Notes: generated by a model from the sequence alone, not told the origin. A stretch of 64,000 bases of DNA from an uncultured Collinsella sp. (GCA_900542085.1 UQMK01000007.1:18382-82381); one strand, 5' to 3'; shown: positions 1 through 7,898, counted from the first letter of the stretch. Program-made: numbers and translations.

Positions 1-461
1 AGCTGGAGCGTGTGCGTGCCGACCTTGCCGACCGCATCAATGAGTCGCTTGCCGATGCGTCTGACTCCATGCTCGAACGTATTCCCGATTCGGCGATTGA
101 CTCGGTGGCGCAGACGCATATCCGCAGCCGTGCCGTTAACGCGTGGCTGGCCGAGCTGGGCGACGCAACGCTCGATGCCCTGCGTGAGAAGGCTTCGATG
201 CCGACGTTTATCTCGGACGGCGCTCATGGCCTGGCGCTTGCCGCCCGCCGCGTGGCCGATGCCGCGCCGAGCGTGCCCCATCCATCGCTCGCCCGTCTCC
301 GTGCCGGCAGGCGCGCGAACCGTCCGGTGCCGAGTGTGTCGCTCAGTCGTCGCGACCTGCGCTTCTTCAATGCATTCCCGCGCTTGCGCATCAACCGCTA
401 CGAGGGTGTCATTCGAGCAACTGATCTCCGCGACCGAGCCCGCGAACTGTTCCGGCGCTAA
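1..461 (+). CDS. C-terminal part of an unrecognised protein (partial)
   Basis: The open frame enters from the left edge (codons in phase with base 3) and ends with TAA at 459-461, so the start lies outside the window. About 152 residues are visible. They are rich in Ala, Arg and Asp, have no clear membrane segment, and end in a basic stretch (ARELFRR). Codon use is GC-rich like the window's core genes. I do not recognise a domain. The 203 bases after it hold the first CCTAGG-palindrome cluster. Confidence 0.6.
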   Translation, partial: LERVRADLADRINESLADASDSMLERIPDSAIDSVAQTHIRSRAVNAWLAELGDATLDALREKASMPTFISDGAHGLALAARRVADAAPSVPHPSLARLRAGRRANRPVPSVSLSRRDLRFFNAFPRLRINRYEGVIRATDLRDRARELFRR

Positions 462-492
462 GAGCTGGAGTCGTAGAGGCGCCTTGCAAGTG

Positions 493-636
493 CGTGTTTC
501 CTAGGAAAGTCACCTTATCGCTCTGCCCAATCGTGATCTCCCTAGGGAAAACACGCTACTGCCGACGCCGACTGTGATTCCCTTAGGGAAAACACGCTAA
601 AGAGCTCCTAGCCGTGTTTCCCCTAGGGGAATCACG
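493..636. repeat. CCTAGG palindrome cluster, left copy
   Basis: Four imperfect palindromes of 21-23 bp share a TTCCCTAGGGAA-like core with GTG and CAC ends: 493-513 (degenerate), 533-555, 574-596 and 613-635 (opposite asymmetry). The segment 521-636 matches 1949-2064 base for base at about 109 of 116 positions with no indels. There is no T-tract, so protein binding sites or a recombination repeat fit better than terminators. It lies directly upstream of the AbiEi/DUF559-like gene. Confidence 0.85.
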
Positions 637-664
637 TTTGAACTGAGGCTATGAGGCGTCATTG

Positions 665-1849
665 ATGCCAGAGGGCCTAGAGAGGGCAAGGAAACTGCCG
701 CCTGCACCTCGATGGCAACCGTTCACCGAGCGACGTAGTTGTGGTGCGCACCGGGATGACGTCTTTGACCTGCGGCGTCAAGCAGTACGTCAAGCTTTTG
801 GTCAGTTAATGGCAAGAGATTGGCAAGGTGCCTTTTGGCTATGCTGCCTCTATTGGGAGGTGGCTTTCGTGAGGAATACCAGCGCACGGCAAAGGATTGA
901 AGAACAGCTTGATGGGGCGGAGCGCTTGCAGCGTTGTCTAGTGCCCAAAACCAGGGCGGATCGCGAAGCACTTCGTCGCGCCGTAGCGGCAGGGGTGGCC
1001 GTGCGTCCGTTTAGCGGGATGTTCATGCGCGCCTCCACGTGGGATGCGCTCAAGACGAGTCCGCGCGTTCGTTGGCGCTATGTTCAAAATACGTTTCTCG
1101 ACGAGCACCCTGACGAGGCCGTCTGTTCCTTTTCTGCTGCGCTTGACCATGGACTTTGGGTTTCGAAGAAATATCTGGACACAATTCATCTTGTAGCTAG
1201 CGGGCGCTCGCATGGTAGGTGCGGCACGGGAATCCATCGGCATGAGTGCCCTCTAAATGAGATCGAGCTAAACGGCACCGTGAAACGAACGACGCTAGAA
1301 CGGACGGTACTCGACTGCTCACTTGTTGCTTCTTTTGAAGACGGTCTGGCTATAGCTGATAGCGCCCTGCGGTTCTGCAAGCTCGATATCCAAAAGTATC
1401 GCGACTATGTTGAAGCGCTGGCGCGATGTCACTCTGGGGCTTTGTGCGCTGAGATGGTAGCGCGCTATGCCGATGGCGCTTCGGAGAGCGGCGGCGAATC
1501 CATCGTGCGCGGATTGATTATCGCGCTGGGTTACCTTCCTCCGACCATGTTGCAAGCCGAGTTTGTTGACCCGATCGATGGCGGTGCGATTCGTGCTGAT
1601 ATGTACTACGAGTTGCCGAATGGGCTTCGCTTAATTATTGAGGTCGATGGTTTTGGCAAATACGTTGGTGCGGACGGCCTGGGAAAAGAGATGCAAAGGC
1701 GCTTGGTTGCAGAACGTCAACGAGAGTCGCACATTACGGCTCTGGGCATTCCGGTCATGAGGGTGCAATTTAGTCGCGTGTACGAGGACGGTTATCTCGA
1801 ACACCTACTGAAGCGTTTCGGTGTGCCAAAAGTCGCTCCTCATATGTAG
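665..1849 (+). CDS. AbiEi-like / DUF559 (PD-(D/E)XK-fold) protein
   Basis: 394 residues if the ATG at 665 is used; a TTG at 662 is directly before it, and the start is uncertain. The middle (about 145-225) has the pattern of AbiEi-family antitoxin-like proteins: a 'sees-S/A-A-L-H' helix, a VASGRSHGR strand region, then TVKRTTLERTVLDC and an ADSALR helix. The C-terminus resembles DUF559/very-short-patch-type nuclease folds: Glu279 in GGESIVR, Asp313 in RADMYY, and Glu327/Asp329 in IIEVDG, a plausible PD-(D/E)XK triad. Such proteins are common and mostly uncharacterised in Actinobacteria. No partner toxin is adjacent. By eye it has more A/T-ending codons than its neighbours. The 116-bp repeats on both sides suggest the gene moved as a cassette. 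Confidence 0.65.
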   Translation: MPEGLERARKLPPAPRWQPFTERRSCGAHRDDVFDLRRQAVRQAFGQLMARDWQGAFWLCCLYWEVAFVRNTSARQRIEEQLDGAERLQRCLVPKTRADREALRRAVAAGVAVRPFSGMFMRASTWDALKTSPRVRWRYVQNTFLDEHPDEAVCSFSAALDHGLWVSKKYLDTIHLVASGRSHGRCGTGIHRHECPLNEIELNGTVKRTTLERTVLDCSLVASFEDGLAIADSALRFCKLDIQKYRDYVEALARCHSGALCAEMVARYADGASESGGESIVRGLIIALGYLPPTMLQAEFVDPIDGGAIRADMYYELPNGLRLIIEVDGFGKYVGADGLGKEMQRRLVAERQRESHITALGIPVMRVQFSRVYEDGYLEHLLKRFGVPKVAPHM

Positions 1850-1921
1850 TGTTGGGCAGTGGAGGAGATGCTGACAAAGGTTGTTTTGCGTGGAATGGCT
1901 TTTTGATATGGTCGTCAGCTT

Positions 1922-2064
1922 CGTTTTCCTTAAGGGGGCGTCACCCTGCTCCGCCCAGTTGTGATCTCCCTAGGGAAAACACGCTACTGCCGACACCGAC
2001 TGTGATTCCCCTAGGGAAAACACGCTAAAGAGCGCCTAGCCGTGTTTTCCCTAGGGGAATCACG
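1922..2064. repeat. CCTAGG palindrome cluster, right copy
   Basis: Second copy of the palindrome cluster: degenerate unit 1922-1944, then 1961-1983, 2002-2024 and the inverted unit 2041-2063. Order, spacing and orientation match the left copy. Together the clusters bracket one gene with a 1428-bp offset. The rest of this 469-bp gap (to 2318) is the amt leader. It shows two direct CCGTTTCCA repeats at 2188-2196 and 2208-2216, 20 bp apart, but no clear promoter. Confidence 0.85.
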
Positions 2065-2318
2065 GACGAATCTGATGCGGAGTCTGCCTTGGGACTGCCT
2101 TGCCTCTGCATATAGCTGATTTGAAATGCGGGCATAGATGGCTTCTTGATTTACGCGTTTCCCATTGGTTTCGCGCCCGTTGCCGCGCCGTTTCCAAGAT
2201 TGCGGCACCGTTTCCATTCGACAACGCAGCGTTTAACAACGCCGCATCTGGTCTACACCAGTTGCCCCTCGGCCGCATTGTGGGCGCCGACAACGTTCAT
2301 GCGACCAAGGGGGAGCGA

Positions 2319-3596
2319 ATGTACGATACGGGATCGACAACGTTTATGCTCATCTGCACCATGCTCGTGTTTTTAATGACACCGGGTTTGGCGTTTTTCT
2401 ATGGTGGCCTGTCCAGGCGCAAAAATGTTATCAACACCATGCTTATGTGCTTTGGCGCCATTGGCCTGGTCGGTGTGCTGCGGATTGTTGCCGGCTGGTC
2501 GCTGGCCTACGGTGGCGACGGTTCCAGTCCGTTTATTGGCGGCTTTGACCAGCTGCTGTGCCTGCCGGTGCTCAACCGCGTGCTGCAGGCGGCCGAGGGC
2601 AATGCCGCGGACGGCGCCGTCTACCCTCAGATCATCAACATCGCCTTCCAAATGGCGTTTGCCATGATCACCGCCGCTATCGTTACGGGCAGTCTGGCAG
2701 GCCGCGTTAAGTTTGGTGCCATGACGGCCTTCCTGGGCATTTGGCTGCTCGTGGTCTATGCGCCGCTCGCCCACATGGTTTGGGGCGGCGATGGCTCCTT
2801 TATCGGTGACATTATCGGCGCACTCGACTTTGCTGGCGGCGACGTGGTGCACATTTCGTCCGGTCTGACGGGCCTGATTCTCTGCTTAATGCTCGGTCGT
2901 CGTCGCGGCTTTGGCATGGTGAGCTATCGTCCGCATTACGTGCCGTTTGTGGCGCTGGGCGCCGGTCTGCTTTGGTTTGGCTGGTTTGGCTTTAACGGCG
3001 GCAGCGAGTTTAAGGCCGACGCCGTGGCGGCGCTCGCCATCCTCAACACCGTGACGGCCAGCGCGGCGGGCATGGTCTCGTGGCTTGCTGTCGAGCGCGT
3101 GCATACCGGTCGCCCCACGCTGGTGGGTGCCAGCACCGGTCTGGTTGCGGGCCTTGTGGTGGTCACACCGGGCGCGGGCTTTGTCGAGCCGTGGGCGGCG
3201 CTGGTTATGGGCCTGATCGTGTCTCCCGTCTGCTACCTGGCCATCAGCCATCTTAAGACCAAGTTCGGCTACGACGATGCGCTCGATGCGTTCGGTTGCC
3301 ACGGCATCGGCGGCATCTTGGGCGGCGTGCTCACAGGCCTGTTCTGCGTGCCGGAGCTCTCGTGGACCGGTAAGGGCGGTCTGTTCTACACGGGCGATGT
3401 GTCACTGCTCATCTCGCAGATTTTGGGCATTGTGGTGACGGTCGCTATTGTGCTGGTGCTCGACTTGGTGATCGCCGCGGTAGTCAAGGCGCTGTTCCAT
3501 GGCAGCCTGCGTGTGGACGAGGCAGACGAGGCGTTGGGCCTGGATGCAAGTCAGCACGGCGAGAGCGCATATCCTTCGTTTAGTGGTTTGGACTAG
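2319..3596 (+). CDS. amt: Ammonium transporter (Amt/MEP/Rh family)
   Basis: Imports ammonium across the cytoplasmic membrane. 425 residues, starting at the ATG at 2319 behind AGGGGGAGCG; an upstream in-frame ATG at 2100 would add a non-conserved leader. The N-terminus MYDTGSTTFMLICTMLVFLM runs straight into TPGLAFFYGGLSRRKN, the Amt signature. Further marks are the DFAGGDVVHISSG block, the WFGWFGFNGGS helix and DAFGCHGIGG near the end. About 11 hydrophobic helices are expected and visible, and the length is normal. glnK follows 48 bases downstream, the usual transporter-regulator pair. Confidence 0.95.
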   Translation: MYDTGSTTFMLICTMLVFLMTPGLAFFYGGLSRRKNVINTMLMCFGAIGLVGVLRIVAGWSLAYGGDGSSPFIGGFDQLLCLPVLNRVLQAAEGNAADGAVYPQIINIAFQMAFAMITAAIVTGSLAGRVKFGAMTAFLGIWLLVVYAPLAHMVWGGDGSFIGDIIGALDFAGGDVVHISSGLTGLILCLMLGRRRGFGMVSYRPHYVPFVALGAGLLWFGWFGFNGGSEFKADAVAALAILNTVTASAAGMVSWLAVERVHTGRPTLVGASTGLVAGLVVVTPGAGFVEPWAALVMGLIVSPVCYLAISHLKTKFGYDDALDAFGCHGIGGILGGVLTGLFCVPELSWTGKGGLFYTGDVSLLISQILGIVVTVAIVLVLDLVIAAVVKALFHGSLRVDEADEALGLDASQHGESAYPSFSGLD

Positions 3597-3644
3597 CGGT
3601 TTCTAACGCTCTGTCAGACCAACTCTTAAAGAGAGGAATTCACT

Positions 3645-3983
3645 ATGAAGAAAATTACGGCGATTGTTCGTGCTGAAAAGCTTGAGGTTCTCAAAGACGC
3701 GCTGTTTGCTGCTGATGTTCGTGGTATGACTATCAACCAAGTGCAGGACTGCGGCGCTCAGCATGGCTGGAAGGAATACGTGCGCGGCAACGAGTTGCTT
3801 GTCAACACGATCCCTAAGGTGCAGTTCACGCTCATTTGTGCCGATGAGCATGTCGACGGTATTGTCGAGATTATCTGCAACGCCGCTCGCACCGGAGCCG
3901 TCGGCGACGGCAAGATCTGGGTCGAGCCGGTCGAGGAAGTCATCCGCATCCGTACCGGCGAACACGGCCCCGCCGCGGTGTAG
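3645..3983 (+). CDS. glnK: PII nitrogen regulatory protein (GlnK-like) without Tyr51
   Basis: 112 residues, the normal PII length, with a good ribosome site (AAAGAGAGG). PII proteins bind 2-oxoglutarate and ATP/ADP and block Amt when nitrogen is plentiful. The start MKKITAIVRAEKLE, the B-loop-like RTGAVGDGKIWV and the C-terminal VIRIRTGEHG are typical. The T-loop reads YVRGNELLVN. The modified tyrosine of other PII proteins (Tyr51) is Leu51 here, so uridylylation or adenylylation at that site cannot occur. Pairing with amt supports a role as ammonium-channel regulator working by ligand binding alone. Confidence 0.93.
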   Translation: MKKITAIVRAEKLEVLKDALFAADVRGMTINQVQDCGAQHGWKEYVRGNELLVNTIPKVQFTLICADEHVDGIVEIICNAARTGAVGDGKIWVEPVEEVIRIRTGEHGPAAV

Positions 3984-4057
3984 GGCCGACCGTCTGTCAT
4001 CTGCAACGTTAAAATACTGCAGTGAGGCATAAGGCTTGTGTTGCGAATGGACGGATT

Positions 4058-4720
4058 ATGGGTCGCAATAAATATCCCGAGGAGACGGTCGCGAAGATTC
4101 TCGACGCGGCACTGGAGCTATTCTGTGCACAGGGCTATGAGGGGACGAGCATTCAAGATATCGTTGACCGTCTCGATGGCATGACCAAGGGCGCTGTCTA
4201 TCATCACTTTAAGAGCAAAGAGGAGATTTTCAACGCCGCATTTGATCGGGCGATGACTCCGATTGTTGAACACCGCCGCTCGATGCTTGGCGTCGGTAAT
4301 ATGACCGGCGCCCAAAAGCTAAAAAGGCTTTACGCTCCCGAGTCCGTCGTTCCGCAAATTGAGCTATGGGCACGTATACGTCCTGCAGCAGATCCGGTAA
4401 AAAGCTCGCGTCTTCTGGCGATGCAGTACCAGGGCTCGTTTGACGAGTCGGCCGATGGCTATCTCTTGCCGGTGATCGAGGAGGGCATCGCCGACGGCTC
4501 CATTGCGTGCGAATGCCCGCGCGAAGCGGCGGAGGCCGTATCGTTGTTGGCGAATCTTTGGCTGCTGCCGCTGTTCCGTCCGCTTGAGACCAAGGATCGA
4601 ATGCTCGCTCGCGCTCAATGTTTGGCGCAGATGGCTGCCGCGGTGGGACTCGATTTGGGGGAAGAAGTGCTTCAGACAACGGCGCAGATTTGGGACGTAT
4701 GGGACCGCGCCGGGTGGTAA
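4058..4720 (+). CDS. TetR/AcrR-family regulator
   Basis: 220 residues from the ATG at 4058; a GTG at 4022 in frame would add 12 residues, and neither has a strong ribosome site. The N-terminal helix-turn-helix is clear: AALELFCAQGYEGTSIQDIV followed by KGAVYHHFKSKEEIF. The C-terminal ligand domain is unassigned. It lies 99 bases before the disrupted MFS gene. Two copies of ATAC(C/T)AACGGTATGTA, at 4726-4741 and 4791-4806, lie between the two genes, so it probably represses the transporter. By eye its codons are less GC-rich than those of core genes. Confidence 0.88.
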   Translation: MGRNKYPEETVAKILDAALELFCAQGYEGTSIQDIVDRLDGMTKGAVYHHFKSKEEIFNAAFDRAMTPIVEHRRSMLGVGNMTGAQKLKRLYAPESVVPQIELWARIRPAADPVKSSRLLAMQYQGSFDESADGYLLPVIEEGIADGSIACECPREAAEAVSLLANLWLLPLFRPLETKDRMLARAQCLAQMAAAVGLDLGEEVLQTTAQIWDVWDRAGW

Positions 4721-4725
4721 TATAG

Positions 4726-4741
4726 ATACCAACGGTATGTA
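4726..4741. promoter_or_regulatory. Operator-like site 1 (TetR)
   Basis: The 16-bp sequence ATACCAACGGTATGTA differs at one base from the site at 4791-4806. Its core ATACC-AAC-GGTAT is palindromic. It lies just after the regulator's stop codon. Inferred binding site for the adjacent TetR protein. Confidence 0.55.
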
Positions 4742-4753
4742 ATAGATTTGAAC

Positions 4754-4775
4754 GGGCAGCTCCGGCTGCCCTTTT
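4754..4775 (+). terminator. Intrinsic terminator after tetR
   Basis: Hairpin GGGCAGC-TCCG-GCTGCCC followed by TTTT, between the regulator and the transporter. It should separate their transcripts. Confidence 0.7.
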
Positions 4776-4786
4776 CAAGTCGATAA

Positions 4787-4807
4787 ATACATACTAACGG
4801 TATGTAT
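4787..4807. promoter_or_regulatory. Operator-like site 2 (TetR), at the MFS start
   Basis: Perfect inverted repeat ATACATAC-TAACG-GTATGTAT immediately before the transporter's ribosome site (GGGGGCGG at 4808-4815). It contains the 16-bp motif also seen at 4726. The position suggests direct repression of the transporter gene. Confidence 0.65.
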
Positions 4808-4819
4808 GGGGGCGGACTT

Positions 4820-6082
4820 ATGGCTGGGCTGAGAGACGTCGGCGTCTCGTTGAAATCAAAAACAGTGCGGTCAATCAGGCTCGCGGAACTTCTGGTTGCG
4901 CAGCTGTGCACGTATTCGATGCTGTCGGCGCTGTGCTTTGTGTATCCACTTTACTTGTTCGATTGCAGTGGATCGTCAACGTTATATGGCGTCGTCGTGG
5001 CGATAGCGTTCATACCCGGCGTACTCGCAACTCCGGTTGGCGGAATCTTGGCGGATAGGGGAAGACATCGCGAGGTCCTCGTGGCCCTCGGCATTGCTCT
5101 GATGACTGCATCACTGCTGTCTATCCCCATGAAGCACTCATTGCCTCTTGCGGTCGTCGTAGTAGCGATACTTTGTGTTCAATATGGCGTTCAATCGCTG
5201 TTAAAGCCAATGCTCCAAATTGAGACGGTGCGCATGGCGGGTGAAAAGAAGGTTGAGCGGGCCACTGCATTGGTTTCGCAGGTGACCATGGTGAGCAATA
5301 TCTTGGGTCCTGTGGTCGGGACGGCAGTCTATGGGTGCTTTGGCATTGATGCTCTCTGCACAACCGCGTCGGTGACGTTTGCGATGTCAGCTCTGTTGTT
5401 TGGGGGCGCGCTCAAGCAAAATGCCTCATCTGAAACGATGGGAGACGGCACGACTCGCACGACATGCCGAAACGATTTTCGGGAGTCGATTCGGTATCTG
5501 TTGCAAAATGCATCATTGGTTGCCGTGATTTTGCTTGCGGCCGTTTTAAACCTTGCGTTGGTTGGGCTAACGATTGGCGCTCCCATTATTGTTACAAAGC
5601 ATCTCGGCATGCAATCGTCCTGTGTTGGGATAGTTGAGGTGGCTATGGGCTTGGGCGGTCTTGCCGGCAGTGGCTTGGTCGGCATTTGGCCGCATCGTTT
5701 TTCTTTCAATGGCATATGTCGATATGTTGCGATGATCTGTTTTGGAGTCGCACCGATCATTGCCACGCTATTGTTCGGCGCAGATGCATGCATGTTCACC
5801 GTGTTTGCGGTTGGTTCGGCATGGGTCATGGTGTGAGCAAGCATTGCATCGGTTGAAATCATCGCGTTTGTTCAGCGGGCAGCGCCGACTGAGCTCTGCG
5901 GAAAAGTGCTTTCGGTCGTTTACATGGTCCTTTCCTGCGCAATACCTATCGGCCAATTGACGTACGGGGTTGCATATGATCGATGGACACCGGCGATTGT
6001 ATTCGCAGGCATGTTGGCGGTGCTGACGTTGACGACGGCGTTGTTTTATCGGCTGAAAAATCGCTTGCGGCGATTGTCTTGA
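4820..6082 (+). pseudogene. MFS transporter interrupted by one TGA codon
   Basis: From the ATG at 4820 the frame encodes a 12-helix-type major facilitator. After the first helices comes GGILADRGRHREVLV, the family's loop 2-3 motif. At 5834-5836 a TGA (codon 339) stops it at ...GSAWVMV. The same frame then continues without fault to TGA at 6080-6082 with ASIASVEIIAFVQRAAP, GKVLSVVYMVLS and a last membrane helix, giving about 420 codons, normal for the family. One base change (for example GGA to TGA, restoring Gly) would repair it. I therefore call a recent single-lesion pseudogene. The truncated product would lack the last two helices. A sequencing error is also possible. Confidence 0.82.
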
Positions 6083-6142
6083 CGCGCTGGGGCACCGTGA
6101 ATTTGCGGAGGCAGTGGCCCGCCGTGCCGGGACGGCATTGTT

Positions 6143-6198
6143 TGGGCGTGCCTCTCCTTCGTCTACAATATCGTGCAGACGAAGGAGAGGCACGCCCA
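6143..6198. repeat. 22-bp perfect inverted repeat over the HAD gene's ribosome site
   Basis: Arms 6143-6164 and 6177-6198 are perfectly complementary over 22 bp around a 12-base centre. The right arm contains the ribosome site (GAAGGAGAGG) and ends on the first base of the start codon at 6198. TACAAT at 6164-6169 could be a -10 box. If so, transcription would start in the loop and the mRNA would carry only the right arm. Confidence 0.8.
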
Positions 6199-7055
6199 TG
6201 ATCAAGATGTTTGCGAGTGACTTAGACGGAACGCTGCTGAACGCCCTGCACGAGGCGGATGGAACCATCCGCCGTGCCATTCGCGAGCTGACCGAGGCTG
6301 GCCTGCATGTGGTTCCCGCGACCGGACGCTCGACGTTGCCAATCGGCGAGCATGGCTTTACGGGGCTGGCGCTCGATGCCTGCTGCTCTAACGGCTCCAT
6401 CGTGCGCGACAGTCATGGCGAGGTGCTCAAGACCTGGACCATCGACCCGCAGGTTACCGAGGAGCTGCTCAAGGCGTTCCCGGACATTTGCTTTGACTGC
6501 TCCACGCCCGATGGCATGTTCTCGAGCGGATCGTTCGAGATGCACCAAGCGGGCTTTAAAAAAGACAGTCCTATCAAGCGTATCGTGATGCGCGGCATGC
6601 GTGCACGTGGCGGGTACCACGAGGAGCAATATTTCGACCAGTCGATCGGTGACATTCTGCACCACGATGTGTGCAAGATCAACTGTCGCGTGACCTCGCC
6701 CGAGCTGGAGCGCGACCTTAAGGCATATCTTGCCGAGCGATCGGACCGCGTGGTCAACGCGCCGTTCGATCCGGTGATGTTCGAGATCACGGACGTGGCG
6801 TGCAACAAGGGCGAGAGTGTGGCCTGGCTGGCGGGCTACTACGGTATTGCCGAGGACGAGGTCGCGGTCTACGGCGACGGCGGCAACGACATCGCCATGC
6901 TCAAGCGTTTCCGCCACAGCTACGCGACCAAAAACGGCAGCGATGCAGCCAAGGCCGCCGCGAGCGCGACCATCAGCAGTTGCATGGTCCACGCCGTCCC
7001 CAAACACATGCTCGCCACCATGCACAAGCAAAACTCTCGCACCGTCATCGAATAA
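6198..7055 (+). CDS. HAD-superfamily phosphatase (Cof/HAD-IIB type)
   Basis: 285 residues. The HAD motifs are DLDGTLLN near residue 8 (nucleophile Asp), TGRS, and the late GDGGNDIAML, where Asp binds magnesium, plus a conserved NKGESVAWLAGYYGI block. These define the Cof-type subfamily, which removes phosphate from sugar phosphates, nucleotides or flavin precursors; the substrate cannot be told from sequence. The start is set by GAAGGAGAGG at 6181-6190. The start region sits inside a long perfect inverted repeat. The 33-nt hairpin element at 7054-7086 begins at its stop codon. Confidence 0.9.
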   Translation: MIKMFASDLDGTLLNALHEADGTIRRAIRELTEAGLHVVPATGRSTLPIGEHGFTGLALDACCSNGSIVRDSHGEVLKTWTIDPQVTEELLKAFPDICFDCSTPDGMFSSGSFEMHQAGFKKDSPIKRIVMRGMRARGGYHEEQYFDQSIGDILHHDVCKINCRVTSPELERDLKAYLAERSDRVVNAPFDPVMFEITDVACNKGESVAWLAGYYGIAEDEVAVYGDGGNDIAMLKRFRHSYATKNGSDAAKAAASATISSCMVHAVPKHMLATMHKQNSRTVIE

Positions 7056-7086
7056 TGTGACAAAGAGGCAGTCCCCTTGCTGCATC
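7054..7086 (-). repeat. 33-nt hairpin-family element (degenerate)
   Basis: Read on the minus strand, a GGGGAC motif sits at positions 11-16 of a 33-base window, followed by TGCCTCTTTG. The arms pair only partly (ATG/CAT and CAA/TTTG). It is placed as a decayed member of the family best seen at 22110, 24437, 53662 and 61320. It overlaps the HAD gene's stop codon. Confidence 0.45.
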
Positions 7087-7110
7087 CCAAATATTGCCTT
7101 TACGTGTTGA

Positions 7111-7155
7111 TGCACACGGTGTGCAATAATACTCGCACTGTGCAATAGCGCACAG
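7111..7155. promoter_or_regulatory. Paired operator-like palindromes before tetR-activase
   Basis: TGCACAC-G-GTGTGCA at 7111-7125 and CTGTGC-(6)-GCACAG at 7138-7155 share the GTGC/GCAC half-site and flank a possible -10 (AATAAT at 7125-7130). They lie 22 bases before the start of the TetR gene, fitting autoregulation of the tetR-activase operon. Confidence 0.55.
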
Positions 7156-7176
7156 GCTGAGTAACAAGGAGGACGC

Positions 7177-7887
7177 TTGTCCCAGCTCGAGAAATGCGAT
7201 CGCCGGTCCCTTCGCTCGCAGCGTGCCCTTCGCCAGGCACTTGCCAGCGAGCTTGCCGAAAGCGGCGACCTTTCGCGCATTAATGTCGCGTCGCTCACCG
7301 CGCGCGCTGGCCTTACGCGCCGCACGTTCTATTCGCACTACCGCGATATCCCCGACTTTATCAATCAAATCGAGGACGGCTTGCTGGCCGAGATCCGTGA
7401 GCGCATTGAGCTCATCACTGCAGCTCAGCTGCCTGATCTCTATCACAACATCGATGAGCTCGAGCCGGCGCCCGGTTCGGTTGAGTTGCTGCGTTATCTT
7501 GCGGCCAACCGCGACTTAATTGGTGCGCTGCTGGGTCCGGGCGGCGACCAGGCCTTCATTAAAAGGATCATCGACACCGCGCGTGAGGCTGTGGTGCCGC
7601 GTGCGCAGACGGGCATTTTGGGCCTGGCGCTGGGCACGTTCTTTGACTACTACGTCACCTACGTCGTGAGTGCCGAGGTCGGCATGATTCAGCGCTGGTT
7701 TGAGCGTGGGCTCACCGAATCGCCCGAGGCCATGGCACGCATTATGACGGTGCTCGCTTTTGTGCGCCCTGGTGACCTGTATGGACAACCCATCGATATC
7801 AACGTGCCGGAATACGGCATGAAGCTATTGAACTTGCAGCTCGAGGACGCGGCCGACACCGCCGCAACCGTCGAGTCCAACAACTAA
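7177..7887 (+). CDS. TetR/AcrR-family regulator of the activase operon
   Basis: 236 residues starting at TTG 7177, chosen because AAGGAGG lies at 7166-7172. The helix-turn-helix is SRINVASLTARAGLTRRTF followed by YSHYRDIPDFINQIE. The C-terminal domain has the long hydrophobic segment seen in TetR proteins of the DhaS/TetR_C_7 type (LGTFFDYYVTYVVSAEVGMI). The activase starts 11 bases after its stop codon, so the two are very likely co-transcribed. Inference: it senses a metabolite linked to the activase's substrate enzyme. Confidence 0.88.
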   Translation: MSQLEKCDRRSLRSQRALRQALASELAESGDLSRINVASLTARAGLTRRTFYSHYRDIPDFINQIEDGLLAEIRERIELITAAQLPDLYHNIDELEPAPGSVELLRYLAANRDLIGALLGPGGDQAFIKRIIDTAREAVVPRAQTGILGLALGTFFDYYVTYVVSAEVGMIQRWFERGLTESPEAMARIMTVLAFVRPGDLYGQPIDINVPEYGMKLLNLQLEDAADTAATVESNN

Positions 7888-7898
7888 GAGGAGAGACA

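Noticed and set aside
493..2064. CRISPR-like reading of the CCTAGG repeats
   Set aside because: Units are palindromic, in mixed orientation, irregularly spaced, and there are no unique spacers or cas genes.
5834..5836. TGA as selenocysteine in the MFS transporter
   Set aside because: MFS transporters are not selenoproteins, the position is a membrane helix, and I see no SECIS-like hairpin right after it.
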